From assembly GCA_023231475.1 (NCBI GenBank), contig JALJEE010001426.1:1-64000 (forward strand): a DNA stretch of 64,000 nucleotides, given 5' to 3'. This document shows positions 22,601-31,847 of this stretch, in pieces. The notes beneath the pieces are model-generated. The model was not told the origin of the DNA, ran no database searches, and saw only the letters and a program-made list of their open reading frames with translations. The first letter of the stretch is position 1. Every line of letters begins with the position of its first letter. The position numbers and the translations under genes were made by a program. The stretch is from Seison nebaliae. Taxonomy: Eukaryota > Rotifera > Pararotatoria > Seisonacea > Seisonidae.

Positions 22601-24005
22601 AAATGTGTAGATTGTGAAAAGGTCATGGTACCCGTACTCGCTAGAGTAAGTATCTTCTTCCCGATAATTAGAATTATCATTAAACTTTTAGTTGATTCCC
22701 AATCCAGAAAAGAATGAGTTTATAGCGCAAATCATAACAAATTTACTTGATGGTGATAATGAAGCGGAAGGAAAGGAAAAAGTCTTTTCTTCAATTATAT
22801 TATTTTGAGTCATTTCCATAATGAAAGGTCTACATATATCCAATATCGGACGAAATTGAATTAACATGTGAAGAATGTTTTAAAAAAGAATATCGAGTTT
22901 TCTTTCTCATTCTCTAACTAGATCGATAACTGTAATAGGTAATTCCTTATTGTGTGAATTGCAATTGTTTCTACATATGTAACTGTCGAGAAAGTAAATC
23001 TGTCCATTCCATCGAAATGGTAGGATTTGAAATACAGGACGCCACCGTTTCTAGTATTGTTAAGCCACCGGAAATTTCTATTGAAGAATCAGTTATCATA
23101 TTTTCTTTCCATTCAAAAAAGAACTTTAAGTGTATTAGGCACAGAAAGTAAAAAAACAAAAAGCTGGAACAAAAAAGGCTGATAAAGTTTCATTTAATTA
23201 ATGCCATTATCATCAATTAACAATCTCTCGAAGAGTTCAATTTTATTTAAATTATAGCAAGAACATAAACAATTTTTAAAGAGGATAGAAAGAAACATGA
23301 GAACAAGAATGAAAACAGAAATGAGAATAAAAATGAGAACTGTAATCCGAAAAGCATAATACGCTCGCCAGAAACTAAGCAAAAAATTGAAGAATCTTAT
23401 GCGAACAATATTTCTCTACCATTTGATGGTATGTTATCTGACCACATGTCTAATTTACAAACACCATTTCCATCGAATTGTGTAACTAACGAAACGTCGA
23501 CATATTTCACTGTGCCTGTTACGATTAACTTTTTCTTTGACTTAATTATATCATACCTAAATAATTTGATAGAGAAAAATTACTGAAATTTTCAGAAAAG
23601 ATTTAGGTTATGTTCCAAGTGAAGCAATACCAAAATTGATAAATAAGCCGGATGCCCAAATTTATGCAATTCCCGTAATAATGATTTATTTATTGATCTT
23701 TCATTTAATATTTCTTTATTTAATTATGTTTTTTACTAATTAAATTTTTAATCGTTTAAAATTTAATTTAATAATTTTGGGATAATTCTCGGAGAATATC
23801 TAATTGAATAGAATTATCTTCATTTAAATTTAATATTTTTTCATTTAATTTGTTACATTGTACTAATTTTCATTTTTTATTGTAGATGGATAGTCGAATA
23901 ATGGAAATTCCCTTACGAGCATTTGTCGTTGATTTAATGCATGATCCTGGCAGTCTATTATCAAAAGATAGTTTCGAAGCAGATAATTATATCTGTGTGG
24001 AATAG
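13658..24005 (+). CDS. ARMC3: ARMC3 orthologue: armadillo repeats plus C-terminal EDR1/transglutaminase-like domain
   Basis: At least 20 exons. Inferred early exons: 13658-13747, 13826-13940, 13993-14118, 14164-14232, 14285-14587, 14635-14886, 14942-15097, 15150-15236, 15284-15500, 15552-15624, 15672-15808, 15858-15982, 16039-16180, 16222-16335; all phases agree. They encode a Lys-rich start, then armadillo repeats (ATEAIFKFAL, ALDAANAG-type helices) and GLFYDMGM, collinear with vertebrate ARMC3. After a 5,706-bp intron the gene resumes at 22042-22405 (KFVSEQMGGPIS, IPIGKLRQGLMMHRALLFK) and 22452-22544 (ALADSLLLPC, WNEVMLSDKDL). It ends at 23885-24005 with FVVDLMHDPGSLLS, the expected ARMC3 end. 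Between these, exons 22622-22645, 22692-22781, 22828-22896 and from 22939 add a lineage-specific Cys-rich stretch (CVNCNCFYICNC). Exon borders from 23090 to 23700 are unresolved. ARMC3 is associated with sperm flagella and motile cilia. Confidence 0.85.
16402..21179 (-). CDS. Nested antisense gene: proline-rich, largely disordered protein of about 1,536 residues
   Basis: Two exons: 17103-21179 (1,359 codons) and 16402-16935, joined by a 167-bp intron with a GTAAGT donor and TTTTTAG acceptor in phase 0. The protein starts with a basic, His/Gln-rich, low-complexity region. It has runs of proline at residues about 321-341 and 626-636 of the profilin/SH3/EVH1-ligand kind, then a more ordered central segment around residues 670-830 with conserved-looking hydrophobic and Cys positions, and a long Lys/Glu/Ser-rich tail. 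No signal peptide or membrane segment. I do not recognise the family; an actin-cytoskeleton scaffold is only a guess from the polyproline. The gene lies wholly inside an ARMC3 intron on the opposite strand. Confidence 0.75.
21390..21483 (+). other. Candidate extra (cassette or alternative first) exon of ARMC3
   Basis: A plus-strand segment is bounded by a TATCTTTAG acceptor and a GTAAGT donor. It is open throughout, with an internal ATG at 21400 (MANMSTILYNFYSIIDG). Its entry phase fits the exon ending at 16335. Its exit phase fits the next ARMC3 exon only if that exon used the AAAAG acceptor a few bases further in. It lies upstream of the nested gene's start, so it could instead begin a separate plus-strand transcript. 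Confidence 0.3.
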
Positions 24006-24053
24006 AAGAAGTGAAAATTTATTGAATGACTTTACAAGTTCGAAATAAACAAA

Positions 24054-25082
24054 TTATAAACGATACAACTTTTTCGTACATTGTCGGAAGTCAGTGCTCA
24101 TAATTAAAAGTGAAACAGTATTTAAAAAATGTCGAGCATAATATAGAACTCTGACGACACTAACACAGAAATTTCGTACAATCGACGAAGAAATATGATC
24201 TTCTACAAAAAGTATATAAATAACTAATGGAGTTTGAAGAATGAAAAATGTTATGCAAAGAATTGGTAATACAAACACAGTTCGTTGTCGTCGTTTATTT
24301 ATATGAATTCCATTGTTGTTGTTGTTGTTATTAACAGTGTTCGAACAATTTATTTCATTATCATTTCTGATTAGTTTTGTTTGGTAAACTTTCCGTAAAA
24401 TGATTATTGTGCCGATGATCATTATGGCTAAGGGAAGGAAATAATAAAAGATTTCATTCATTATCATCAGGTAATGATATGTCTTATGATATTTGGCGTA
24501 GAGACGACACTCTTTGACTATTCGGAAAATTTTTTTTGATTTATATTTCACCAATTCTTTAGATTTGAATATTTTCCTCATCGATGAATGAGAAAAGGAA
24601 ATGGCATAAGCAAATAATACGACAACTCCACAAACGATATGATAAGTTGATCGCTTATATTTCCATCTGATTCCCCGTCCATTACGACACGTACAGAATG
24701 GGAATGTTCTAATTAATGTGGCCATTGCTAATAAGAGAGCACTGGCAATAAATGAGCCCATTTTTAGTGGATGAAAAGTTTTGCAAAGAAAATTGTCTAT
24801 TGATCGAATTGTACTGAAACCATGATATCGAAATAAATCATGTAGTGTATGGTCGAGAACTCGCATGAACAGAATTAATACAACAATCAAATCCATGCAA
24901 CACATCCAAAGAATGGAGATATATAAAGTCTTCTTCCATAAACATCGATTCGAAAGAATTACAACAATTGATTGAATATTCATAAAACTTCCAATCACAA
25001 CATAAGACAATAATACGATTAGATGCATATAATACGTTCCCACAACTAAATTTCGATGTTCTTCAGTTCCATTCATCTTCAT
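24054..25082 (-). CDS. Rhodopsin-type G-protein-coupled receptor, single exon, 342 residues
   Basis: Seven hydrophobic segments fit a class A receptor: about residues 20-45, 55-75, 107-125, 147-165, 205-230, 272-292 and 305-330. An Asn-Gly-Thr glycosylation site lies near the N-terminus and a Cys at the start of helix 3 (FLCKTF). Hallmarks are degenerate: the DRY position reads Ile-Arg-Thr, keeping only Arg, and the helix 7 NPxxY is replaced around LNTVSLLIMSTDF. The third intracellular loop contains an Asn run encoded by GTT repeats. The ligand is unknown; a peptide receptor is most likely. Its stop codon lies 48 bp from the end of ARMC3, tail to tail. Confidence 0.65.
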   Translation of the reverse strand: MKMNGTEEHRNLVVGTYYMHLIVLLSYVVIGSFMNIQSIVVILSNRCLWKKTLYISILWMCCMDLIVVLILFMRVLDHTLHDLFRYHGFSTIRSIDNFLCKTFHPLKMGSFIASALLLAMATLIRTFPFCTCRNGRGIRWKYKRSTYHIVCGVVVLFAYAISFSHSSMRKIFKSKELVKYKSKKIFRIVKECRLYAKYHKTYHYLMIMNEIFYYFLPLAIMIIGTIIILRKVYQTKLIRNDNEINCSNTVNNNNNNNGIHINKRRQRTVFVLPILCITFFILQTPLVIYILFVEDHISSSIVRNFCVSVVRVLYYARHFLNTVSLLIMSTDFRQCTKKLYRL

Positions 25083-25219
25083 TACACTTTTTTTAGGTCT
25101 AAAAAATTATTTTTCAATGTAACGCAATGATGGTTTGTCTTTCATTAATTGTTCGAAGTTCAGAAATGTCAAATTCAAATTGGCCAAGCTGAAATTGAAA
25201 CGATTCCTCCCACAAACGT

Positions 25220-25292
25220 GGTCCTGTGGCTTAGCGGTTAAAGCGCCTGTCTAGTAAACAGGAGATCGTGAGTTCAAATCTCGCCAGGACCT
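25220..25292 (+). tRNA. tRNA-Thr (anticodon AGU), copy 1
   Basis: Acceptor arms GGTCCTG/CAGGACC pair fully. The anticodon stem CCTGT/ACAGG encloses the loop CTAGTAA (anticodon AGT). The T arm contains GTTCAAATC. No intron. A seven-T run at 25299-25305 can terminate Pol III. The body is identical to the copy at 26341. Confidence 0.97.
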
Positions 25293-25605
25293 TTTACGTT
25301 TTTTTGAATAAAATAATTTACATGAATATGCGGATTATAATCGAAGAATATTCACAATTGAACTAAAAAAACTAGGAAAATTATTGAATGTATTAACAAT
25401 GTAAGTATTTTGTTCGTTGTTAGAAAATTAATTGAATCATGATTATTCACTTCCTATGGAAACACCCTATTCGGTAAATAACGGAAATTAAAATTGTTTC
25501 ACAAATTTAGAGAATATCACGGTCTTCATGATTTTAATAATGATAAATTTTTTGTTGGAAATTAGAAATAATGATCGGTTTGCATGATATGCTAGACAAT
25601 GTGAA
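25293..25605. other. Gap between tRNA-Thr and the homeobox gene
   Basis: About 310 bp of A/T-rich sequence, presumably the homeobox promoter. No other feature seen. Confidence 0.5.
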
Positions 25606-26238
25606 ATGATGAGTGATTTAGTTCGAGAATTTGCATATCGAATATTTATTATGGAAATTTATTCTCATAACAAAATTTTTAACTTCAACCAAATGTTATT
25701 TGCACTAATACAACAAATAATCTTTAAGATGACGAACACAGAAACAACTCTAATACGAAAAATGAAGCACGATTTGAAGAGACACAGGACCAGATTCTCT
25801 GCCTCCCAATTAAGCGAGTTGGAACAAAGTTTCCGAAAAACACATTACCCAGATATATTTATGAGAGAAGAATTGGCCAAACGAATTCAACTGAGCGAAA
25901 ATAGAATACAAATTTGGTTTCAAAATCGCAGGGCAAAATGGAAAAAAAGCAAAAAATCACAAACATTTTCTTCATCGTCCAACGAATTGCTAAATGCAGC
26001 AACAGTGGCTGTTCAAGACGTTCGGAATGAGATGTGGTTGAACAACAAAGGAACCTCATTTGAGCTATTGATGAATAAAGAATATATCCAACAACAATTG
26101 GAGAAGAATCCCACATCCTTATCTCATTTATTTGAAACACCACCTTCAACCAACAATGTTATACCTAATCCTCATTTATCTGCATATGAGCTATTTTACT
26201 TAACATATAAAGCATATGAAACTATTACTAATGAATAA
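25606..26238 (+). CDS. Paired-class (Q50) homeodomain protein, orthopedia-like, single exon
   Basis: 210 residues. The homeodomain spans residues about 57-116 ([18 protein letters not shown] ... [15 protein letters not shown]), with Trp48, Phe49, Gln50, Asn51 and Arg53 all present. The segment [16 protein letters not shown] closely matches orthopedia, and more loosely Uncx/Arx-type proteins. No paired domain, and no recognisable OAR motif in the short tail. Paired-class homeobox genes usually have introns, including one within the homeodomain; this one has none. The first 40 residues are unusually hydrophobic, so translation may actually start at Met42 ([10 protein letters not shown]). Predicted nuclear transcription factor. 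Confidence 0.85.
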   Translation: MMSDLVREFAYRIFIMEIYSHNKIFNFNQMLFALIQQIIFKMTNTETTLIRKMKHDLKRHRTRFSASQLSELEQSFRKTHYPDIFMREELAKRIQLSENRIQIWFQNRRAKWKKSKKSQTFSSSSNELLNAATVAVQDVRNEMWLNNKGTSFELLMNKEYIQQQLEKNPTSLSHLFETPPSTNNVIPNPHLSAYELFYLTYKAYETITNE

Positions 26239-26340
26239 ATGTCTTTTCGAATATTTATTGATTATTATCATTATTTTATTAGTAATCGTAGTTCATTAAG
26301 TAAATGTAAACTTAAAAAATTTTAATTTAACAACTACCAT

Positions 26341-26413
26341 GGTCCTGTGGCTTAGCGGTTAAAGCGCCTGTCTAGTAAACAGGAGATCGTGAGTTCAAAT
26401 CTCGCCAGGACCT
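26341..26413 (+). tRNA. tRNA-Thr (anticodon AGU), copy 2
   Basis: Identical in sequence to copy 1 through the CCA-less body, with anticodon AGT in loop CTAGTAA. Flanks differ. The only nearby T-run is the TTTT beginning at the discriminator position, so termination may be weaker than for copy 1. Confidence 0.97.
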
Positions 26414-26757
26414 TTTAACATTACTTTAAAGTGTAGTACACTTCGTAACTATCACTCTTTTGAATAATAAAACTAAATTATTTATCGTTTATTGGTGGAC
26501 AAGAAGTTTTAAAAGTTTAATTATGTTACAACACTTATAGACAGGTAGAATAATTTTTATAAAGATTTGTAATAACACCTGACTAATTAAATCAATTCAA
26601 ATAGATTTTCTGACTGATCGACACTATAGTCAACTAATATAAAATATAATATAAAATTTTTACCATATAAATATTTACCATAAACTATAGTTTATGATCA
26701 AATATGCCGTAGAAACAAACGAATGCCGTAAAATGTAACATAAATTATAACTATCAT
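26414..26757. other. Gap between tRNA genes
   Basis: A/T-rich spacer. The only structure noted is the perfect palindrome at 26679-26696. Confidence 0.5.
26679..26696. repeat. 18-bp perfect palindrome
   Basis: cataaactatagtttatg reads identically on both strands. It lies 61 bp upstream of tRNA-Lys. Function unknown; chance is possible in A/T-rich DNA. Confidence 0.6.
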
Positions 26758-26830
26758 GCCCGCTTAGCTCAGTCGGTAGAGCGTGGGACTTTTAATCCTA
26801 AGGTCCAGGGTTCGAGCCCCTGGGTGGGCG
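26758..26830 (+). tRNA. tRNA-Lys (anticodon UUU)
   Basis: Acceptor GCCCGCT pairs with GGTGGGC (two G-U type pairs). The anticodon stem GGGAC..ATCC-type arm holds loop CTTTTAA (anticodon TTT). T arm CAGGG-TTCGAGC-CCCTG. No intron. A five-T terminator lies at 26838-26842. Confidence 0.95.
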
Positions 26831-27199
26831 GTTATAATTTTTAGAAATCCAACTAATGAATTTTTCCTCAATTTTTACCATTCATGAACATTAACAAACT
26901 AACGAAGTGTTAAAGAACCTTATAATTTGTCTATATAAACGAAGTATATTTTGTTACAACAATTCAACAATTTATCTATACTGGTTAATTTCATTCTATT
27001 CCATTCTTTTTTTTAGACTATTCTTATTAAAACTTACTAAATTACGGACACATCGTTTATACAGTTTTATGACATGGCAAAACGAAAAAATGAATATATC
27101 AACTAATAGACTTAACTGGAATTTAGAATATCATCTGATAAGTCTTAAAACATATTTTAAAAATTTGGAATATTAACCATAAGTTAAATAATATAATGT

Positions 27200-27272
27200 G
27201 CCGTGATAGCTCAGTTGGGAGAGCGTTAGACTGAAGATCTAAAGGTCCCTGGTTCGATCCCGGGTCACGGCG
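27200..27272 (+). tRNA. tRNA-Phe (anticodon GAA)
   Basis: Acceptor GCCGTGA/TCACGGC. Anticodon loop CTGAAGA (GAA). D arm AGCTCAGTTGGGAGAGC and T arm CCTGGTTCGATCCCGG are canonical. No intron. TTTTT at 27273-27277 follows directly. Confidence 0.97.
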
Positions 27273-27541
27273 TTTTTAAATTTTTATCGCACAAGGTGCA
27301 ATAAAATTTAGAAAAAGGTTAATTTTCTAATTGATCAAATAATAACTTATTATAATAATTATTATAATCTGGTTATTCTAACTCGTCATGATTTTGAACC
27401 TATCTGATATTTAAAAACAATAAAAATTTCTTCTTTCTCCCAATAAAACAAAAAAGAGGAACATTGATAATGTGTATTTTGAAAAAATGTGAGAAATAAT
27501 AGAAAAAAAAATTATTGACCAATTATTTTGATGAGATTAAA

Positions 27542-27936
27542 TTATTTCCCCAATGGAATCTTTACACCCGCCTGTACTTCCCAACCTCGATTACTCATAT
27601 TATATCTCGTTCATGGAATTAACCTGCTGAAAATTGAACTCCTTTACGATTTCTATAAGATAAATTTGCCTCATTTTTCGGGAGTTTATGTCCTGTGTTC
27701 CCGCGAAATCTAATATATCTTCCGTTTGCTCCCCATTTATTTCCCTGGTATGCCGCTCCAAAACTATGTGTTCGACCTTGGATTTTTCTTGACAATTGAT
27801 GATCGAATGAAATATGACTTTGACGACGATTTTTAATTGAACTATGTTCTTCCAAGTTTGCTTAAGTCAAACAATTTACAGTCAATATGAATTGCAGGAG
27901 AACAACAAAAATTAAATTGAAAAATGCGATCTTCAT
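27542..27936 (-). pseudogene. Secreted basic antimicrobial-like peptide gene with an in-frame stop after the signal peptide
   Basis: From the ATG at 27934-27936, a 24-residue signal peptide (MKIAFFNLIFVVLLQFILTV..) is followed by an in-frame TAA at 27862-27864. The same frame continues for about 93 further residues: an Arg-Arg site, then a basic Gly/Asn-rich region (RTHSFGAAYQGNKWGANG, RFRGNTGHKLP). It splices at 27624 (donor GTTAAT) to a last exon 27542-27585 encoding WEVQAGVKIPLGK and a TAA. Gly-rich beta-prone composition and length recall attacin, diptericin or gloverin peptides, but I cannot name the family. A TATA box lies upstream. The stop implies a null allele, a recent pseudogene, or a sequencing error; short-intron explanations break the frame. 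Confidence 0.6.
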
Positions 27937-28011
27937 GTTGAATGATAATTTCCGAATTGTTTTAATTAGTTAAGTAATGCATAGATAAAAATAATCTTCT
28001 TTCACTCTTCT

Positions 28012-28018
28012 TTTTATA
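28012..28018 (-). promoter_or_regulatory. Probable TATA box of the secreted-peptide gene
   Basis: On the minus strand the sequence reads TATAAAA about 76 bp upstream of the peptide ATG, a spacing that leaves a transcription start around 27985 and a 5' leader of about 50 bases. Confidence 0.5.
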
Positions 28019-28763
28019 CCAATAAATTTCGACAAGAAATAAACTTTGAAATTACACTCCTACATTTTCCTATCAGTTGGTGGAATATAATTAATCTGAA
28101 CTAGAGTTTGGATGATACTTGTTATTAAATAATTTATAGGAACTTTTAACATATTTTATTTGTTATGTTCTTATTTTTATAAGAGCATAGATTAAATTGA
28201 TATTAATCTCCTGATGATCCTGAGTTTAGTAATAAGATTCCTTATTATGTACGATTGGGTTATAAGATATATTATATATATTTATTTTAACGAGGGAAAT
28301 ATACGTATTACGTATATATATATATACCGTTTCGAGTAATTTATATTTTTGATAGATTCCAAATTAAAATTATTGACAACGTCATTAATTACATTCAACT
28401 TCTATCGGTCATCTTTATTATAGTCTATAATATAGACTCTATATTATAGAGTCTATATCTCTATATTGAAAGTAAGTACAATAGAGTCGAATTTTTATAT
28501 AAAATATTAGTTATATTAGTTAATCGATGTGATCTATTATAACCTGATGATGTTCTTGATGATAAAAACTTCAAATTTTGAAATTTTAACGCTCTTTCTG
28601 TAAACCTTTAAATTTATCAGATTGACAGCTGTCGTCGACTGTCACCTGATATAAACGGTTATAATCTTGTTAATAACATATGAAAAGAAAGTATCGAGAA
28701 ATTATTAGCTTCTTAAAAGCATTTTCATTTGTCAAATTATTTATTCTTCGGTCAGGGTGAAAA
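28019..28763. other. Gap between the peptide gene and FDXR, A/T-rich with palindromes
   Basis: About 745 bp between divergent genes. It contains a TA-rich stretch near 28265-28330 and the overlapping palindromes at 28422-28458. No gene seen. Confidence 0.5.
28422..28458. repeat. Two overlapping palindromes sharing an arm
   Basis: 28422-28438 has 8-bp arms (agtctata / tatagact) around one A. 28430-28458 has 14-bp arms around one T. The middle arm belongs to both, so two mutually exclusive hairpins can form. Confidence 0.75.
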
Positions 28764-30568
28764 ATGTTTTCATTAAAAAATTCGCATAATGTTTTTAAAC
28801 TCTTGTCAATTCAATGTCGATTTCAATCCGTTGCAATCATCGGTTCTGGTCCTGCAGCATTTTATTCTGCTCAACAATTATTATCAAAGGTTGAAATTAT
28901 TCTCTAATTTGTTTGATAATTTTATTGAAAAACAGAATAAAAAAGTTAAAATTGAACTCTTCGAAAAATTGCCCGTTCCGTTTGGACTGATACGTTATGG
29001 TGTTGCTCCTGATCATCAGGAGGTAAAAGTTTGGGGAAATTTAAAAGAAATTTACTTTTTTTGTAGTAATCGAATTTCATTTGTGTGTATTGCATTATAG
29101 AATTGTTTGAATCATTTTACTCGATTGATGAATGAAAATGAGAATCGAATAAAATTTTATGGAAATGTCAAAATTGATGATCGACATGTGTCATTAGAAG
29201 ATATCGTTCAAAGTTACGACGCAACTATTTTAGCTTATGGTGCTAGTTCTGAAAAACTATTGGGCATTCCACATGAAGTTCCATTTTACATGAAAAAATG
29301 TCTTTGTGATTTCTGTGTAGGAGAAATATATAAATTCGGCTCAGAAAGTGATATCATGGTATAATGGAATGCCAGATATGGATGTTAGTTTATCAATTCT
29401 TTATAAAATTATTCGATTTTCGAGTAGAATGATAAAATTGTAAAAGATTATTTAAAGACTGAAAATCTTCTTATAATCGGAATGGGAAATGTTGCACTGG
29501 ATATTGGAAGAATTTTATTGAGATCGGTGGACGTGTTGAGAAGAACGGATATTCCTGAGGAAGTTCTTGAAATATTACATCGTCACCCATTGAAATCGGT
29601 TCGTATGATTGGACGTAGGACGCATATCCATTCCGCTTTCACCACAAAAGAATTGAGAGAAATTTCAAATTTGTTCAATGTGGAAAGTGATGAAGTTCCA
29701 GATGATTTAAATCCAATTATTAACAGTTTTTTTCTTATTTTGCTTTGATAAGATGGAATAATTTCTCTTTTAGATATGACAAGACCAAAAAAACGTCTAA
29801 TGGAATTGGTGAAGAAATTAAGTGGAAAAACAATAGATCCGAATAAAAAAAGATTTTTTATAAATTATTTATTATCTCCAATGAATGTGAAGACGAATGG
29901 GAATAATATTGTGGGATTGAATTGTATGAGAAATAATTTCAAAATCGTTCAAATTCTGTTCACTTCACTTAATTTATAAAAATATTTTTATTTTAATCAG
30001 AATACCAATGAAAGTATTTCAATAATTAACTCTGAAGATGAAGAATTGATCAAGACTGAAATGGTTTCTTCATTTTCATTTTTTCAATCATAATTTTTAT
30101 CATTAGATTATAAGAGCAATCGGTTATAAAGGAAAATCGGTGTCTTCCTTATTACCATTTGACACAGATAAAGGAATTGTTATAAATGAAACGGGAAATA
30201 TTTTGGGAAGAAAAATTTTCGGTTTATTTTCCTCTTATTAACAATTATATTTTCATCAATTTATGGAAGATAATCTTTATTGTAGTGGTTGGATCGGAAT
30301 AGGAGCCATCGGAATATTGAATACGACTGAAAATTTCTCGACGATTGTTGGTCGGCAGGTGGTCAATGATTTGGAGAAGAAACAATCATTTAAAGATCCA
30401 CAATTACGTGATCATCTTTTGAAAAAGATGGATGACGAACAAAAAATAGTCAGTTGGACAGATTGGTTACGCATCGATCAACAAGAGATAAGTGAAGGAA
30501 AGAAATTGGGAAAAGTTCGTGAAAAGTTTATCAGTAAAAAAGATATTTTCCAATTTCTGGACAAATAA
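28764..30568 (+). CDS. FDXR: Adrenodoxin (ferredoxin) reductase, mitochondrial
   Basis: FAD/NADPH enzyme passing electrons to mitochondrial ferredoxin for Fe-S cluster and heme/steroid chemistry. Inferred exons: 28764-28889, 28936-29028, 29101-29277, 29321-29383, 29428-29725, 29774 onward, ending at TAA 30566-30568; the borders of the last few exons are less certain. Motifs in order: a basic mitochondrial-type leader, AIIGSGPAAFYSAQQLL (FAD dinucleotide fold), VPFGLIRYGVAPDHQEVK, YGNVKI, WYNGMPDM, IIGMGNVALDIGRILL (NADP fold), RPKKRLMEL, YCSGWIGIGAIG and the C-terminal WTDWLRID. All are diagnostic of the family. Intron gain is lineage-specific, all introns under 90 bp. Confidence 0.92.
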
Positions 30569-31216
30569 ATAAGTTATTGTTAATTTTTAAGTTTCAATAT
30601 TTAAATTCACTTAAGCACTTTGTCCAAACATTCTTGATCAAAGAGACAAATTCATAAACATATACTCGACTTTTTTATTCTTGATAAGGAGAAATTGAAT
30701 CCGTCAGACTTTATAAAACTTTACATTAGATATTAATTAAAACCTGATACATAATGTATAATATATATGTATAAGATATTATTTACTATAATAATCTTTA
30801 ATGTAAATAAATGTGCGGAAATTTCTAATATTTTTCGTTTTTTATAATTTACGAAAATTAATTAAATCTCTTCTGATTACTATGATAATGATCAAATTCA
30901 AATAATGATTTCTTATTTTCAGTCTATCATCGCAATATGAAATCTCACAACTTAAGTGAAGCAAAGAAACATTTTTTATTGAAATGAAATAGACAAATTT
31001 TTGCTGTTGAATTATTTTTAAAGAAATTTTATTTTGATGTGGCTGTTAGTGTGCTTATTGTTGTTGTTGTAGTAAAAGAAATAAAGAAAACGTGTATATC
31101 ATAAAATATTTCTGGTATATGAGAATGAGTACGTAAAAGAGGGAAATATATTTAAAAGTTTGTTTTAACAATCGATTTTATTTCAACGTTCTTTGAAACG
31201 TTCTTCATTAGACATC
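30569..31216. other. Gap: convergent 3' region between FDXR and troponin C
   Basis: About 650 bp, very A/T-rich, with short TTG/TTA repeats. No gene seen. Confidence 0.5.
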
Positions 31217-31847
31217 TTAACCGCTCATCAATTTGAAAAATTCTAGAAAATATTAGTAATATGAATTGGAAGTAATAAAGTGAATAGATTTTAACCATCA
31301 AAATCTACTGTACCAGAACCATCTTCGTCTACTTCCGAAATGATTTGGTCCATCTCCTCTTCTTCCATGTCAGGATCTAAGTTCTTGAAGATCCATTTCA
31401 AATCAGCCACATCGATGACACCACGATTGTTTTTGTCGAGCACTCGGAACGCTTCACGTAATTCTTGTTCATCTTCTGCCTCTTTCGTTTTCTTGATCAT
31501 AAGAGCAAGAAACTCTTCGAAATCGACAGTTCCACTTCCTTTAGATATAACGAGTATTATGTTCTAATTTCATCTAATCATCTATTTCTAACCATCACCA
31601 TCAACAGCTTCAATACATTCTTGTAATTGTTCCGGTTTCAAATTATGTCCAAGATTTCTCATGACTGTTCCTAGAGTGGCTGTCGGGATTTCTCCAATTC
31701 CTTCTTTGTCATATTGATTGAAAGTTTTACGAATGTCTTAAAAGAATAAATTTCATAAAATTTAAAATGAATATAAATCTAGAAGAATATTGAATAAAAC
31801 CATTTTCTTGTTCTTCGGTCAATTGAAATTCTTCTTCTTCTTCTTTC
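31217..31847 (-). CDS. Troponin C-like EF-hand protein (5' exon not found)
   Basis: Exons read down the minus strand: up to 31847 to 31802, 31736-31593, 31538-31296, and a 26-nt last exon 31242-31217, all in phase. They encode FQLTEEQENDIRKTF, four EF hands and the C-terminus VDFDEFFKLMSG, which is the invertebrate troponin C ending rather than calmodulin's. Hand 1 is degenerate (DKEGIGEIPTAT). Hand 2 (DGDGSGTVDFEE) and hand 4 (DEDGSGTVDFDE) are complete. Hand 3 (DKNNRGVIDVAD) ends in Asp where Glu is usual. This pattern of active sites II and IV is typical of protostome troponin C. The start codon must lie on an upstream exon I could not locate. Predicted Ca2+ sensor of the thin filament. 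Confidence 0.85.

Noticed and set aside
27846-27864. A 19-nt GT...AG segment covering the in-frame stop of the secreted-peptide gene, which could be a micro-intron
   Set aside because: Its length is not a multiple of three; removing it puts the conserved mature peptide out of frame. Other GT/AG pairs nearby also break the frame or create a stop.
4968-27864. Reassignment of stop codons, suggested by in-frame TAA in the Helitron and the peptide gene and TAG in a retrotransposon piece
   Set aside because: All three are in elements or a peptide gene that may be decayed, while about twenty conserved genes end normally at TAA, TAG or TGA and have no internal stops.
31217-31847. Calmodulin rather than troponin C
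   Set aside because: The ends DFDEFFKLMSG and the degenerate first and third EF hands fit invertebrate troponin C; calmodulin hands would all be near-perfect.
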